NCBI RefSeq assembly: GCF_002192455.1 | Contig: NZ_CP021744.1 | Coordinates: forward strand, 5,427,501-5,491,500 | DNA from: Streptomyces albireticuli | GTDB taxonomy: Bacteria > Actinomycetota > Actinomycetes > Streptomycetales > Streptomycetaceae | Length of the DNA stretch: 64,000 bases | Direction of reading: 5' to 3' | Shown: piece after piece, positions 25,672 through 34,079 of the stretch | How the letters are laid out: every line of letters starts with the position of its first letter | Position numbering within the stretch: the stretch's first letter is position 1 | Notes under the pieces: model-generated | What the model saw: the letters and a program-made list of their open reading frames with translations, nothing else | Told to the model about the DNA's origin: nothing | The model's database searches: none | Made by a program: the position numbers and the translations under genes

Positions 25672-26535
25672 ATGCCCATCGACGCAGCGCAGGCGGTCGC
25701 CGCCGAGCCCCGCGACAGCGAACTGACCTGGGATCACAAGGACGTCATCCTCTACCACCTGGGCATCGGCGCGGGCACCCCGGCGACCGGCCCCGACGAG
25801 CTCCGCTACACCCTGGAGACCCGGCTGCACGTGCTGCCCTCCTTCGCGACCGTCGCGGGCGGCGGCCGGGCCGTCTCCGGCGGCCTCGGCGCCCCGGGCA
25901 TCGACGTCGACCTCGCCGCCGTCCTGCACGGCGGGCAGACCGTCGAGCTCCACCGGCCGCTCCCCGCGCGCGGCACCGCCACCTCGTCCTCCCGCGTCGC
26001 GGCCGTCCACGACAAGGGGAAGGCGGCCGTCATCGTCCACCGCTCGGACGTGGCCGACGCGGACGGGCCGCTCTGGACGAGCGAGAGCGAGATCTACGTC
26101 CGGGGCGAGGGCGGCTTCGGCGGCGAGCGCGGCTCCAGCACCCGCCTCGACGTCCCCGAGGCCGCCCCCACCTGGACCGCGGAGCGCGCGATCCGGGAGG
26201 ACCAGGCCCTCCTCTACCGCCTGTCCGGCGACTGGAACCCCCTGCACGCCGACCCCGGGTTCGCGAAGCGCGCGGGCTTCGACCGGCCGATCCTGCACGG
26301 CCTGTGCTCGTACGGCATCACCCTCAAGGCCGTCGTGGACACCGCGCTCGGCGGCGACGTCGCCCGCGTCCGCGCGTACACCACCCGCTTCGCCGGCGTC
26401 GCCTTCCCCGGCGAGACGCTGCGCGTACGGATGTGGCGCGACACCCCCGCGCCCGGCCGCGTCCAGGTGACCGTCACCGCCGTGGAGCGCGACGACGCGC
26501 CGGTGCTCGCCGACACGGTCGTCACCCACACCTGA
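25672..26535 (+). CDS. MaoC-type enoyl-CoA hydratase (double hot-dog)
   Basis: A 287-aa protein with an N-terminal degenerate hot-dog (residues about 20-140) and a catalytic C-terminal hot-dog. The hydratase 2 motif reads YRLSGDWNPLHADPGFAKRA then FDRPILHGLCSYG, with the Asp and His catalytic pair. It hydrates trans-2-enoyl-CoA to (R)-3-hydroxyacyl-CoA, and is of the kind found with 17-beta-HSD4-type SDRs in steroid and branched-lipid breakdown. ATG 25672 has a GAAGGAG site. It is first in a three-gene operon behind the KstR-type operator. Confidence 0.92.
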   Translation: MPIDAAQAVAAEPRDSELTWDHKDVILYHLGIGAGTPATGPDELRYTLETRLHVLPSFATVAGGGRAVSGGLGAPGIDVDLAAVLHGGQTVELHRPLPARGTATSSSRVAAVHDKGKAAVIVHRSDVADADGPLWTSESEIYVRGEGGFGGERGSSTRLDVPEAAPTWTAERAIREDQALLYRLSGDWNPLHADPGFAKRAGFDRPILHGLCSYGITLKAVVDTALGGDVARVRAYTTRFAGVAFPGETLRVRMWRDTPAPGRVQVTVTAVERDDAPVLADTVVTHT

Positions 26536-26607
26536 GCCGCCCCTCCCGGGCCCGTCGCACCCGCCGCACCCTGACCGAACCGCCCGTCACGCGAAGGGAG
26601 TCGCACC

Positions 26608-27684
26608 ATGCGCGCTGCCGTACTGCACGAGACAGGCCAGGACAAACTGGAGATCCACGACGACGTCGAGACCGTGGGCTTCGGACCCGGCAAGGTGCGG
26701 CTGCGCATGCGGGCCGCCGGGCTCTGCCACTCCGACCTCTCCGCCATGTCCGGGGTGCTGCCGCAGCCCGCGCCCCTAGTCCCCGGCCACGAGGGCGCCG
26801 GCGAGGTCGTCGAGGCCGGCGACGGCGTCACCGGCCTGTCGCCCGGCGACCGGGTCCTCCTGTGCTGGCTGCCCGCCTGCGGCGGCTGTCCCGCGTGCCG
26901 GCGCGGTCAGTCGCACCTGTGCCTGTCCGGGTTCGCGCACGCCGGCACCCCCTCCTTCCGGCGGGCCGGCACCGACCTCTTCGGGTTCGCCGGCACCGGC
27001 ACCTTCGCCGAGGAACTCGTCGTGCACGCCGGCTGCGCGGTGCCCATCCCCGACGACGTCCCCTACGACATCGCCGCGCTGATCGGCTGCGGCGTCACGA
27101 CCGGCCTCGGCGCCGCCCTCGACACGGCGCGCGTGGCGGCCGGTTCCTCGGTCGCGGTCATCGGCTGCGGCGGCGTCGGCGTCAGCGTCGTGCAGGGCGC
27201 CCGGGCCGCCGGCGCCGCGCAGATCGTCGCCGTCGATCCGACACCCGCCCGGCGCGAGGCCGTCCTGCGGTTCGGCGCCACGGAGGCCGTGCCGCCCGAG
27301 GGCCTCGGCGACGCCCGCTCCCGGATCACCGGGGGCGAGGGCTTCGACTACGTCTTCGAGGCCGTCGGGAACTCCGCCACCGCCCGCACCGCCTACGAGG
27401 CGACCCGGCGCGGCGGCACCGTCTGCGTCGTCGGGGCGGGCGCGGCGGACGACTTCCTCAAGATCAGCATGTTCGAGCTGTTCCTCGACGAGAAGCGGAT
27501 CCTGCCCTCGCTCTTCGGCGGCGGCGACGTCCTGCGCGCGTACGGGCGGGCCATCGCCCTCTGGCGGGCGGGCCGCGTCGACCTCGCGGGCCTCATCACC
27601 CACCGGGTACCGCTCGCCGGGGTCAACGACGCCGTCGACCAGATGCGCTCGGGGGAGGCGCTGCGCACCTGCGTGGAGATCTGA
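26608..27684 (+). CDS. Zinc-dependent alcohol dehydrogenase
   Basis: A 358-aa MDR-family enzyme. The catalytic zinc ligands are Cys in AAGLCHSD, GHEGAGEV (His/Glu) and a later Cys in LIGCGVTTG. The structural zinc site is CGGCPACRRGQSHLC. The coenzyme fold is VAVIGCGGVGVSVVQGA with an Asp (VAVDPTPARR) that favours NAD over NADP. In this operon it probably oxidises a hydroxy intermediate made by the hydratase or an alcohol feeding into the pathway (inference). Confidence 0.92.
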   Translation: MRAAVLHETGQDKLEIHDDVETVGFGPGKVRLRMRAAGLCHSDLSAMSGVLPQPAPLVPGHEGAGEVVEAGDGVTGLSPGDRVLLCWLPACGGCPACRRGQSHLCLSGFAHAGTPSFRRAGTDLFGFAGTGTFAEELVVHAGCAVPIPDDVPYDIAALIGCGVTTGLGAALDTARVAAGSSVAVIGCGGVGVSVVQGARAAGAAQIVAVDPTPARREAVLRFGATEAVPPEGLGDARSRITGGEGFDYVFEAVGNSATARTAYEATRRGGTVCVVGAGAADDFLKISMFELFLDEKRILPSLFGGGDVLRAYGRAIALWRAGRVDLAGLITHRVPLAGVNDAVDQMRSGEALRTCVEI

Positions 27685-27726
27685 ACGGCACGGGGAGAAG
27701 CAGCCGAGAGACGGAGGGGACCGGGA

Positions 27727-28728
27727 ATGACAGCAGAGCGGCCGCTCGCCGGCCGGACCGCGATCGTCACCGGCGCCGGCCGGGGCCTCGGCCGGGCGGA
27801 GGCCCGGCAGCTGGCCGCGCTCGGCGCCCACGTGGTCGTCAACGACCACGGGAAGCCGGGCCGCGACGGCTCCGGGGAGGCGTCCGCCGGGCCCGCGGAG
27901 GAGGCCGTCGCCGAGATCCGCGCGGCCGGCGGCCTGGCCACGGCCCACGCGGGGGACGTCGCCGACTTCGACGCCGCCCGGGAGCTCGTACGGCTGGCGG
28001 CGGACATCGGGGCCGAGACCGGGGGCGGGCTCGACATCCTGGTCAACAACGCGGGCATCCTGCGCGACCGCATGGTCTTCTCCATGACCGAGGACGAGTG
28101 GGACTCCGTCGTCCGCGTGCACCTCAAGGGCCACTTCGCCACACTGCGGTTCGCCGCCGCGCACTGGCGGGAGCGCGCGAAGGCCACCGGCGGGCCGGTG
28201 TACGGACGGGTCGTCAACACCTCCTCCGAGGCGTTCCTCGCCGGTTCGGCGGGCCAGCCCAACTACGCCGCCGCCAAGGGCGGCGTCGTCGGGCTCACCA
28301 CCTCGACGGCCGCGGCACTGCGCAAGTACGGGGTGACGGTGAACGCCATCTGCCCACGGGCCAGGACGCGGATGACCGAGGACGTCTTCGCGGGCGTCGG
28401 CGGGGGAGCGGCGCCGGAGGGCGGCGCCGCGGGTACGGACGTGCTGGACCCGGGGCACGTCTCACCGCTGGTCGGCTATCTGGCCTCGCCGGCCGCCGCC
28501 GGGGTGAGCGGGCAGGTGTTCGTCGTGCACGGCGGCATGGTCGCCGTCGTGGAGCGCCCCAGGGTCGCGGCGAGGTTCGACACCGCCGGGGACGTCTTCA
28601 GCGTGGCCGAGCTGGACGGGCTGCTGACCCCTTATTACGCGGGGCGGCCGCCGGAGGAGGGGTTCGCGGCGACGGAGGTGCTGGGGCTGCGGCGCGGCGG
28701 GTCCGGGGAAGGACCGGACCGGGGCTGA
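27727..28728 (+). CDS. Short-chain dehydrogenase, 17-beta-HSD4-like
   Basis: A 333-aa SDR. The cofactor loop is TGAGRGLGRAEA; VVNDHGKPGRDGSGE is the long loop characteristic of the dehydrogenase part of multifunctional enzyme 2/HSD4. NNAG, the catalytic Ser (NTSSEAF) and YAAAK follow. It should oxidise (R)-3-hydroxyacyl-CoA formed by the MaoC hydratase two genes upstream, together giving one beta-oxidation turn. The last 80 residues extend past the usual SDR core (FDTAGDVFSVAELDGLLTPYY). A strong terminator follows. Confidence 0.92.
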   Translation: MTAERPLAGRTAIVTGAGRGLGRAEARQLAALGAHVVVNDHGKPGRDGSGEASAGPAEEAVAEIRAAGGLATAHAGDVADFDAARELVRLAADIGAETGGGLDILVNNAGILRDRMVFSMTEDEWDSVVRVHLKGHFATLRFAAAHWRERAKATGGPVYGRVVNTSSEAFLAGSAGQPNYAAAKGGVVGLTTSTAAALRKYGVTVNAICPRARTRMTEDVFAGVGGGAAPEGGAAGTDVLDPGHVSPLVGYLASPAAAGVSGQVFVVHGGMVAVVERPRVAARFDTAGDVFSVAELDGLLTPYYAGRPPEEGFAATEVLGLRRGGSGEGPDRG

Positions 28729-28743
28729 ACCGGGGCCGGAACG

Positions 28744-28779
28744 GCCCTGGCCCCCCGGACGGTGCCGGGGGGCCAGGGC
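28744..28779. terminator. Bidirectional terminator
   Basis: GCCCTGGCCCCCCGG (28744-28758) and CCGGGGGGCCAGGGC (28765-28779) form a perfect 15-bp stem with a six-base loop between the convergent SDR gene and the small leftward gene. Confidence 0.88.
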
Positions 28780-28799
28780 GCGTGCCGTCGTGGCTCGGC

Positions 28800-28964
28800 T
28801 CAGCGGCTGTCCGCCGTGCGGCGGTGCTTGCCGTGGGCGTGCGCGGAGGCGCTGTCGTCGTCCGGGGAAGCCGGACCGCGGTGCCTGCCGGAGCCGGTGG
28901 CTGCGGCCTGGGCGGACGCCTCGAAGGGGCGCGCCTCGGTCGTGTCGGTTCGGGCGTCGGGCAT
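28800..28964 (-). CDS. Small Streptomyces protein with GRHRGP / GKHRR motifs
   Basis: A 54-aa polar protein. The only clear features are GRHRGPASPDDD and, 16 residues later, HGKHRR. Similar short proteins with paired GRHR/HGRHRRP motifs occur widely in Streptomyces and have no known function. The start at 28964 has a GGAGTG site ten bases upstream, and base use fits coding sequence. From 28965 to 29175 there is only its promoter region. Confidence 0.6.
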   Translation of the reverse strand: MPDARTDTTEARPFEASAQAAATGSGRHRGPASPDDDSASAHAHGKHRRTADSR

Positions 28965-29175
28965 GGGGAAAGTCACTCCGTCGGATGGGCTTGCGTGCTG
29001 GGCGCGTCGGGGGCCGCGGCAGTGGCGCACGGCGTCGACGGACGTCAACTCGCTTCTCGCGCACGACCGTTCGGCCCACCACCGGCGCCGTGCGGTACAG
29101 CTGCGCAACCCCCGCCCGATTCTAACGGGACCTTGATCGCCTAGCCACCCGGTCCACCGGCGCGTCGTCGCCCCG

Positions 29176-31095
29176 TCACGGGTGCGTCCGGCGGTCCAGC
29201 GGGCCCTGCCGGAGCAGCCCCTGCTGGAGCGGCGCCTGCTGGAGCGGGACCGGGCGGTGCGGCGGCGAGCCGTCCGGACCGTGCGTCAGGAGCGGCTCGC
29301 ACAGCGGGCCCTGGCCGCTCCGGGCGGCCGCGGACCACGCTCCCGGCATCGCCGCCGGGCGCCCGGGGAACGCGCTGGGCGGCACGGCCGTCCACACCCC
29401 GGCCGTCACCGGGGGCTCCAGGGGCTCGACGGGCGTGGGGGGCATGACGGGCGGTACGGGCGGTACGGATGTGAGAGGGGTAAGGGGAGTAAGAGGGGTG
29501 AGTGGAGTGGGAGGTGTGGTTGCCGGGGCGGCCGGGCCCGGAACCGCGGAAGTCGCCGGCCGGTCCGCCCTGGGCGGGGGCGCCACGGGCGGCATGGACG
29601 TCACGGACGGCACGGGTGTGACGGGTGTGACGGGTGTGACGGGCGCGGTGGCCGTGGGGGGTGCGGAGGTCCCCGGCGCGGTGGCCGCGGGTGTGCCGCC
29701 CGCGGGCGTGACCGCCGTGGCGGGTTCCGGGTGCCGCGGGGGCGGTGGTGCCGCCACCGGCCCCTGCGGGGGGCCCGGGGGCGGGCCGCTCCGCACCGGG
29801 TCGCCCGCGGGGGCCGGGGGAGTGTCGGGCTCCCGCCCCGCCTCCGGCGCGGCGGCCTCGCGGACGCCGCCCCCGCCGACGCTTGAGCCGGCGTCACCCA
29901 TGCCGCCCGCCCGGCTTCCGTCACCGGGCCCGCCCGGACGGCCCGGACCGCCGGGCCCGCTCGCCCCGTCCGGCCCGCCCGGCCCCCCGTGCCCTGCCTG
30001 CCGGACCTGTCCCTCCTGCCCGGCCCCGCCGTCGCGCCCGGCGCCCTCGCGCGCCCCGTCCTCCGCCCGCGCGACCGGCAGCCGCAGCCGCGCCAGCCCG
30101 CAGCGGACGTAGGGCGTCACATACGGCAGCCGCAGCTCGCCGCCCGGGGTCCACAGGCCCGTGCCCACCAGCCAGCCGGCCGGGCCGGGGAACTGCTGGA
30201 GCTGCCGGGCCGACGCCCGCCACACCCCGACCCAGCTGCCCGACGGCCCCTCGATCCGGAAGGCCACCGCGCACCCCTCCGGCGCCAGCTCCTGGCCCGG
30301 CTGCGCGGCGAAGGGCGTGAGGACGACATGGGGCAGGTGCAGGCACTCGGGGAAGCGCACCGGGCGCGTGGAGCCGAGCACCCCCCAGCCGAGACGGTCG
30401 CCGCCGGGCGCGTCGGACCGGACGAGCAGGAGGCCGCTGTACGGATCGGCCAGCAGCAGCCGGTCGTTGCTCTCCTCGGTGATCTGGAGCAGCGGGCTGA
30501 TCTCGCCGCCCCGCTCCAGGTCGACGACGACGGCCTTGGTGCGGCCCTCCAGCTCGCGGTCGAGGGCCAGCAGCCGGCCCGTGCGGTCCAGCCAGGCGCC
30601 GCCCGAGCAGTGCCCCGGCACGTCCGCGAGCCGCTGCGGGCCGAAGCGGCCGCCGTACAGCAGCCACAGCTCGGTCGACCGCTCGCCGTGCACCAGGCCG
30701 TAGGCCGCCGAGCCGCCCGGGGCGGGCGGCAGCAGGGACAGCCGGGGGCACTCCACGGAGCCGAGCGGCAGCTCGCCGGTGCCGGGGCCGGTGGGGTAGA
30801 GCAGGGCGAGTGTGTGCCGCTCGGCCACCCGGCGCCGGATCAGGACCCGGCCGTCGGCGAGCGGCAGGACCTCGCTGTCCGGCTCCTCGGGCTGGCCGCC
30901 GGGCAGCGGGACCGCGTAGGGCTCGGGGCCGTCGAGCGTCCAGCGCTCCGGGAACCAGCCACCCGTCCCGCCGTCCAGCGCCAGCCGGGCGGCGTACGAA
31001 CCGTCCGCTGTGATCGTGAACGCCGCGCGTCTCATGTCCATCGACGCACTCCGTGGGGTGCTCTGTGGAGTGCTCTGGGGGGCACAGACCGTCAT
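29176..31095 (-). CDS. Beta-propeller-like protein with proline-rich C-terminal half
   Basis: A 639-aa protein with no signal peptide. Residues about 25-345 look like repeated blades (TITADGSYAARLALDG, LLYPTGPGTGELPLGS, GRLLALDREL), as in WD40/YVTN-like propellers. Residues about 350-600 are low-complexity Gly/Pro/Ala with runs such as TPVTPVTPV and PLTPLTPLTPLT, encoded by short tandem DNA repeats. The ATG at 31095 has GGAGGTGA upstream; starts at 31116 (GTG) and 31041 are alternatives. No function can be named; a propeller with a flexible tail could be a scaffold. Confidence 0.75.
   Translation of the reverse strand: MTVCAPQSTPQSTPRSASMDMRRAAFTITADGSYAARLALDGGTGGWFPERWTLDGPEPYAVPLPGGQPEEPDSEVLPLADGRVLIRRRVAERHTLALLYPTGPGTGELPLGSVECPRLSLLPPAPGGSAAYGLVHGERSTELWLLYGGRFGPQRLADVPGHCSGGAWLDRTGRLLALDRELEGRTKAVVVDLERGGEISPLLQITEESNDRLLLADPYSGLLLVRSDAPGGDRLGWGVLGSTRPVRFPECLHLPHVVLTPFAAQPGQELAPEGCAVAFRIEGPSGSWVGVWRASARQLQQFPGPAGWLVGTGLWTPGGELRLPYVTPYVRCGLARLRLPVARAEDGAREGAGRDGGAGQEGQVRQAGHGGPGGPDGASGPGGPGRPGGPGDGSRAGGMGDAGSSVGGGGVREAAAPEAGREPDTPPAPAGDPVRSGPPPGPPQGPVAAPPPPRHPEPATAVTPAGGTPAATAPGTSAPPTATAPVTPVTPVTPVPSVTSMPPVAPPPRADRPATSAVPGPAAPATTPPTPLTPLTPLTPLTSVPPVPPVMPPTPVEPLEPPVTAGVWTAVPPSAFPGRPAAMPGAWSAAARSGQGPLCEPLLTHGPDGSPPHRPVPLQQAPLQQGLLRQGPLDRRTHP
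29612..29638. repeat. 9-bp tandem repeat inside coding region
   Basis: ACGGGTGTG is repeated three times without change (encoding TPV repeats on the minus strand). A looser 9-bp array lies at 29472-29515. Both are prone to length change by slippage and sit in the proline-rich tail. Confidence 0.8.
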
Positions 31096-31241
31096 GAGAA
31101 ACGTCACCTCCGGCACTGAACGTAGTTATCGCACTACCTGCCGAACAATGCGAGTGAGGTCGCTTCACGCGTAAGGGTGGCGAATGTCCGATTCGCCTGA
31201 GCGATGGGAGGTGGGTGTGCTGCGCGAGGTGCGGCCGACTG

Positions 31242-31260
31242 TAAGGTAAGGCGAACCTAA
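31242..31260. promoter_or_regulatory. Iron box (DtxR/DmdR-type operator)
   Basis: TAAGGTAAGGCGAACCTAA resembles the 19-bp DtxR/IdeR/DmdR consensus TTAGGTTAGGCTAACCTAA, with 15 of 19 positions matching. It lies 77 bp upstream of a siderophore-binding lipoprotein gene, so that gene should be repressed when iron is plentiful. Confidence 0.82.
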
Positions 31261-31336
31261 GTGGCTGAAGGGGCGTTCTTGACGCCTCTTCCCGGTTCTT
31301 CCCCCTCACCGCCACCCACCGATCCAGGAGCTTGTG

Positions 31337-32377
31337 ATGTCCCTCCGCCGCCGCGGCACCGCCGCCGTCGCCCTGTCCGTGGCAGCCGCCCTTTCCCTCG
31401 CGGCATGCGACTCAGCGGACGACGGCAAGGACGGCCAGGCGGGCAAGGACGGCGGCAACGGCTCCAAGTCCGTCGCCCAGGGCGGCAAGGACTTCGGCAA
31501 GGCCGCCGAGGACACCGCGAAGCTCGGCACCGACGCCAAGCCCGGCCAGTTCCCGCGGACGATCACCCACGCGCTCGGCAAGACCGAGATCAAGGAGGCG
31601 CCCAAGCGCGTCGTCGTCCTCGACGTCGGCGAGCTGGACAACGTCGTCTCCCTCGGCATCAAGCCCGTCGGCTGGGCCCCCAGCGAGGGCAGCCAGGAGA
31701 TCCCCGACTACCTGAAGAAGGACGTCGGCGAGCCCAAGAGCGTCGGCACCATCAACAACCTCAACCTTGAGGCGATCAACGAGCTGAAGCCCGACCTGAT
31801 CCTCGGCAGCAAGCTGCGCGCGGAGAAGAACTACAAGGACCTCGCGAAGATCGCCCCGACCGTCTTCTCCATCCGCCCCGGCTTCACCTGGAAGGAGAAC
31901 TACCTCCTCAACGCCGCGGCCCTGGACAAGACCGCCGACGCCAAGAAGCAGCTCGCGGACTACGAGGCCAAGGCGAAGAAGCTCGGCGCGGACGTCGGCG
32001 ACAAGAAGCCGACCATCAGCATGGTGCGCTACCTGCCGCAGTTCACCCGCCTGTACGCGCAGCAGTCCTTCATCGGCACCGTCCTCAAGGACGCCGGCCT
32101 GCCCCGCCCGAAGATCCAGCAGGCCGACAAGCTCGCGGTCGAGATCAGCCCCGAGAACATCGACAAGGCCGACGGCGACTGGATCTTCACCGGCGTCTAC
32201 GGCGACCCGGACAAGACCAAGCGCGACACCGCCCAGGACAACCCGCTGTGGAAGAGCCTGACGGCGGTCAAGGAGGGCCGGGCCAAGGACGTCCAGGACG
32301 AGACCTGGTACCTCGGCCTCGGCGTCACCGCCGCCAACAGCGTCCTGGACGATCTCCGCGGCTTCCTGGTCAAGTAA
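31337..32377 (+). CDS. Iron-siderophore ABC transporter substrate-binding lipoprotein
   Basis: A 346-aa protein. The signal peptide ends in LSLAAC, a lipobox, followed by a charged, disordered stretch (about 30 residues). The FecB/TroA fold starts at ALGKTEIKEAPKRVVVLD. It should bind a ferric siderophore outside the membrane and hand it to a permease. No permease or ATPase genes follow; a terminator hairpin ends the unit, so it must work with a transporter encoded elsewhere. ATG 31337 is six bases after AGGAG; a GTG at 31334 is alternative. Confidence 0.9.
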   Translation: MSLRRRGTAAVALSVAAALSLAACDSADDGKDGQAGKDGGNGSKSVAQGGKDFGKAAEDTAKLGTDAKPGQFPRTITHALGKTEIKEAPKRVVVLDVGELDNVVSLGIKPVGWAPSEGSQEIPDYLKKDVGEPKSVGTINNLNLEAINELKPDLILGSKLRAEKNYKDLAKIAPTVFSIRPGFTWKENYLLNAAALDKTADAKKQLADYEAKAKKLGADVGDKKPTISMVRYLPQFTRLYAQQSFIGTVLKDAGLPRPKIQQADKLAVEISPENIDKADGDWIFTGVYGDPDKTKRDTAQDNPLWKSLTAVKEGRAKDVQDETWYLGLGVTAANSVLDDLRGFLVK

Positions 32378-32390
32378 CCGGTCGCGGGTC

Positions 32391-32416
32391 CGGTCACCCG
32401 GTCGGCCGGGTGACCG
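32391..32416 (+). terminator. Hairpin terminator after siderophore-binding gene
   Basis: CGGTCACCCGG (32391-32401), loop TCGG, CCGGGTGACCG (32406-32416): a perfect 11-bp stem starting 13 bases past the stop. Confidence 0.75.
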
Positions 32417-32479
32417 CCCGGGTGACCGCCCGCCTCCGGCGAGGGTCGTACGGGCACGAGGGCCAGGTAGCCTTTCCCC

Positions 32480-33334
32480 GTGCCCGTACTGTCTGAAGTC
32501 ATCGCCGCCCTCGACGCCCTCTGGCCACCCGAGCGGGCCGAGCAGTGGGACGCCGTCGGTACGGTCTGCGGCGACCCCGGCGCCCCGGTCGGCCGGGTGC
32601 TGTTCGCCGTCGACCCCGTGCAGGAGGTCGCCGACGAGGCCGTGGAGCTCGGCGCCGACCTGCTGGTCACCCACCACCCGCTCTACCTGCGGGGGACCAC
32701 CACGGTGGCGGCCTCCACCTTCAAGGGCCGGGTCGTGCACACCCTGATCAAGCACGACATCGCCCTGCACGTCGCGCACACCAACGCCGACCGCGCCGAC
32801 CCCGGCGTCTCGGACGCCCTCGCCGGCGCCCTCGACCTGCGGGTCACCGGCCCGCTCGTGCCCGACCCGGACGACCCCGCGGGCCGCCGCGGCCTCGGCC
32901 GGATCTGCGAGCTCGACGCGCCGGTCACCCTCGGCGAATTCGCCCGCCGCGCCGCCGAGCGGCTGCCCGCCACCGCGCAGGGCGTCCGCGTCGCAGGCGA
33001 CCCGGACCGCATCGTCCGCACGGTCGCCGTCTGCGGCGGCTCCGGCGACTCCCTGTTCGCCGAGGTGCGCGCCGCCGGCGTCGACGCCTACGTCACCGCC
33101 GACCTGCGCCACCACCCCGCGTCCGAGGCACAGCAGCAGAGCCCGCTCGCGCTGGTCGACGCCGCGCACTGGGCCACCGAGTGGCCCTGGATCGAGCAGG
33201 CGGCCGCCCAGCTCGACGAGATCTCCGACCGCCACGGCTGGGGTCTGCGCACCCACATCTCCCGCACGGTCACCGACCCCTGGACCGCCCACGCGGCGTC
33301 GTCCACCGACACCTCACCTGGAGCCCCCAACTGA
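32480..33334 (+). CDS. Nif3-like dinuclear metal-centre protein (YqfO/YbgI family)
   Basis: A 284-aa member of the NIF3/GTP cyclohydrolase 1 type 2 family. Metal-binding phrases are LLVTHHPLYLRG and VAHTNADRA near the N-terminus, and DLRHHPASEA with ALVDAAHWATEWP near the end. The core should form a toroid hexamer with paired metals, but its reaction is still not well defined. The GTG start at 32480 is followed within four bases of its stop by the zinc-ribbon gene. The same order with an RNase H/phosphatase is conserved in mycobacteria (Rv2230c-Rv2228c). Confidence 0.9.
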   Translation: MPVLSEVIAALDALWPPERAEQWDAVGTVCGDPGAPVGRVLFAVDPVQEVADEAVELGADLLVTHHPLYLRGTTTVAASTFKGRVVHTLIKHDIALHVAHTNADRADPGVSDALAGALDLRVTGPLVPDPDDPAGRRGLGRICELDAPVTLGEFARRAAERLPATAQGVRVAGDPDRIVRTVAVCGGSGDSLFAEVRAAGVDAYVTADLRHHPASEAQQQSPLALVDAAHWATEWPWIEQAAAQLDEISDRHGWGLRTHISRTVTDPWTAHAASSTDTSPGAPN

Positions 33335-34074
33335 ACGCCGCGCCCGCCGACCAGATCCGCCTCCTCGACCTCCAGGCGCTGGACACCCGCCTCGGTCAGC
33401 TCGCCCACAAGCGCAAGAGCCTGCCCGAGCACGCCGAGATCGCCTCCCTGGAGGCCGACCTCACCCAGCACCGCGACCTCCTCGTCGCCGCGCAGACCGA
33501 GGAGAGCGACACCGCCCGCGAGCAGACCAAGGCCGAGCAGGACGTCGACCAGGTCCGCCAGCGCGCCGCCCGTGACCAGCAGCGCCTGGACACCGGCGTC
33601 GGCGTCTCCGCCAAGGACCTGGAGAACCTCCAGCGCGAGATCGCCTCGCTCGCCAAGCGCCAGGGCGACCTGGAGGACGTCGTCCTGGAGGTCATGGAGC
33701 GCCGCGAGTCCGCCCAGGAGCGCGCCACCGAGCTGACCGCCCGCGTCGGTTCCGTCCAGGCCAAGGTCGACGACGCCGTCGCCCGCCGCGACGCCGCCTT
33801 CGCCGAGATCGACGCCGAGGCCGCCTCGGTCACCAAGGAGCGCGAGATCGTCGCCGGCTCCATCCCGGACGCCCTGATCAAGCTGTACGACAAGATCCGG
33901 ATCAAGGAGGGCGGCGTCGGCGCCGCCCGCCTCAGCCACCGCCGCTGCGAGGGCTGCCGCCTGGAGCTCGACATCACCGGCCTCAACGAGGTGCGCGCCG
34001 CCGCCGCCGACGAGGTCGTCCGGTGCGAGAACTGCACCCGCATCCTGGTCCGCACCTCCGAGTCGGGGCTGTAG
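33331..34074 (+). CDS. C4-type zinc-ribbon coiled-coil protein
   Basis: A 247-aa protein. A long coiled coil (residues about 20-180; EESDTAREQTKAEQDVDQVR is typical) is followed by a zinc ribbon with CEGC and CENC. The relatives (Rv2229c-type, CT398-like) are thought to be chaperone- or secretion-associated, without a settled role. The reading frame contains no ATG, GTG or TTG near the homologous start; CTG at 33331 (LNAAPADQIRLLDLQALD) is the best start, with GGAG eight bases upstream and overlapping the Nif3 stop. Use of CTG is inferred. Confidence 0.85.
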   Translation: MNAAPADQIRLLDLQALDTRLGQLAHKRKSLPEHAEIASLEADLTQHRDLLVAAQTEESDTAREQTKAEQDVDQVRQRAARDQQRLDTGVGVSAKDLENLQREIASLAKRQGDLEDVVLEVMERRESAQERATELTARVGSVQAKVDDAVARRDAAFAEIDAEAASVTKEREIVAGSIPDALIKLYDKIRIKEGGVGAARLSHRRCEGCRLELDITGLNEVRAAAADEVVRCENCTRILVRTSESGL

Positions 34075-34079
34075 GACCC

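Noticed and set aside
25440..29144. 1234-codon rightward frame across the hydratase/ADH/SDR operon
   Set aside because: An out-of-frame reading of three well-supported genes; Arg-rich with no domain.
29176..31116. Collagen-like or PE/PPE-type surface protein
   Set aside because: The tail is proline/glycine-rich, but lacks regular Gly-X-Y periodicity and there is no signal peptide or sorting signal.
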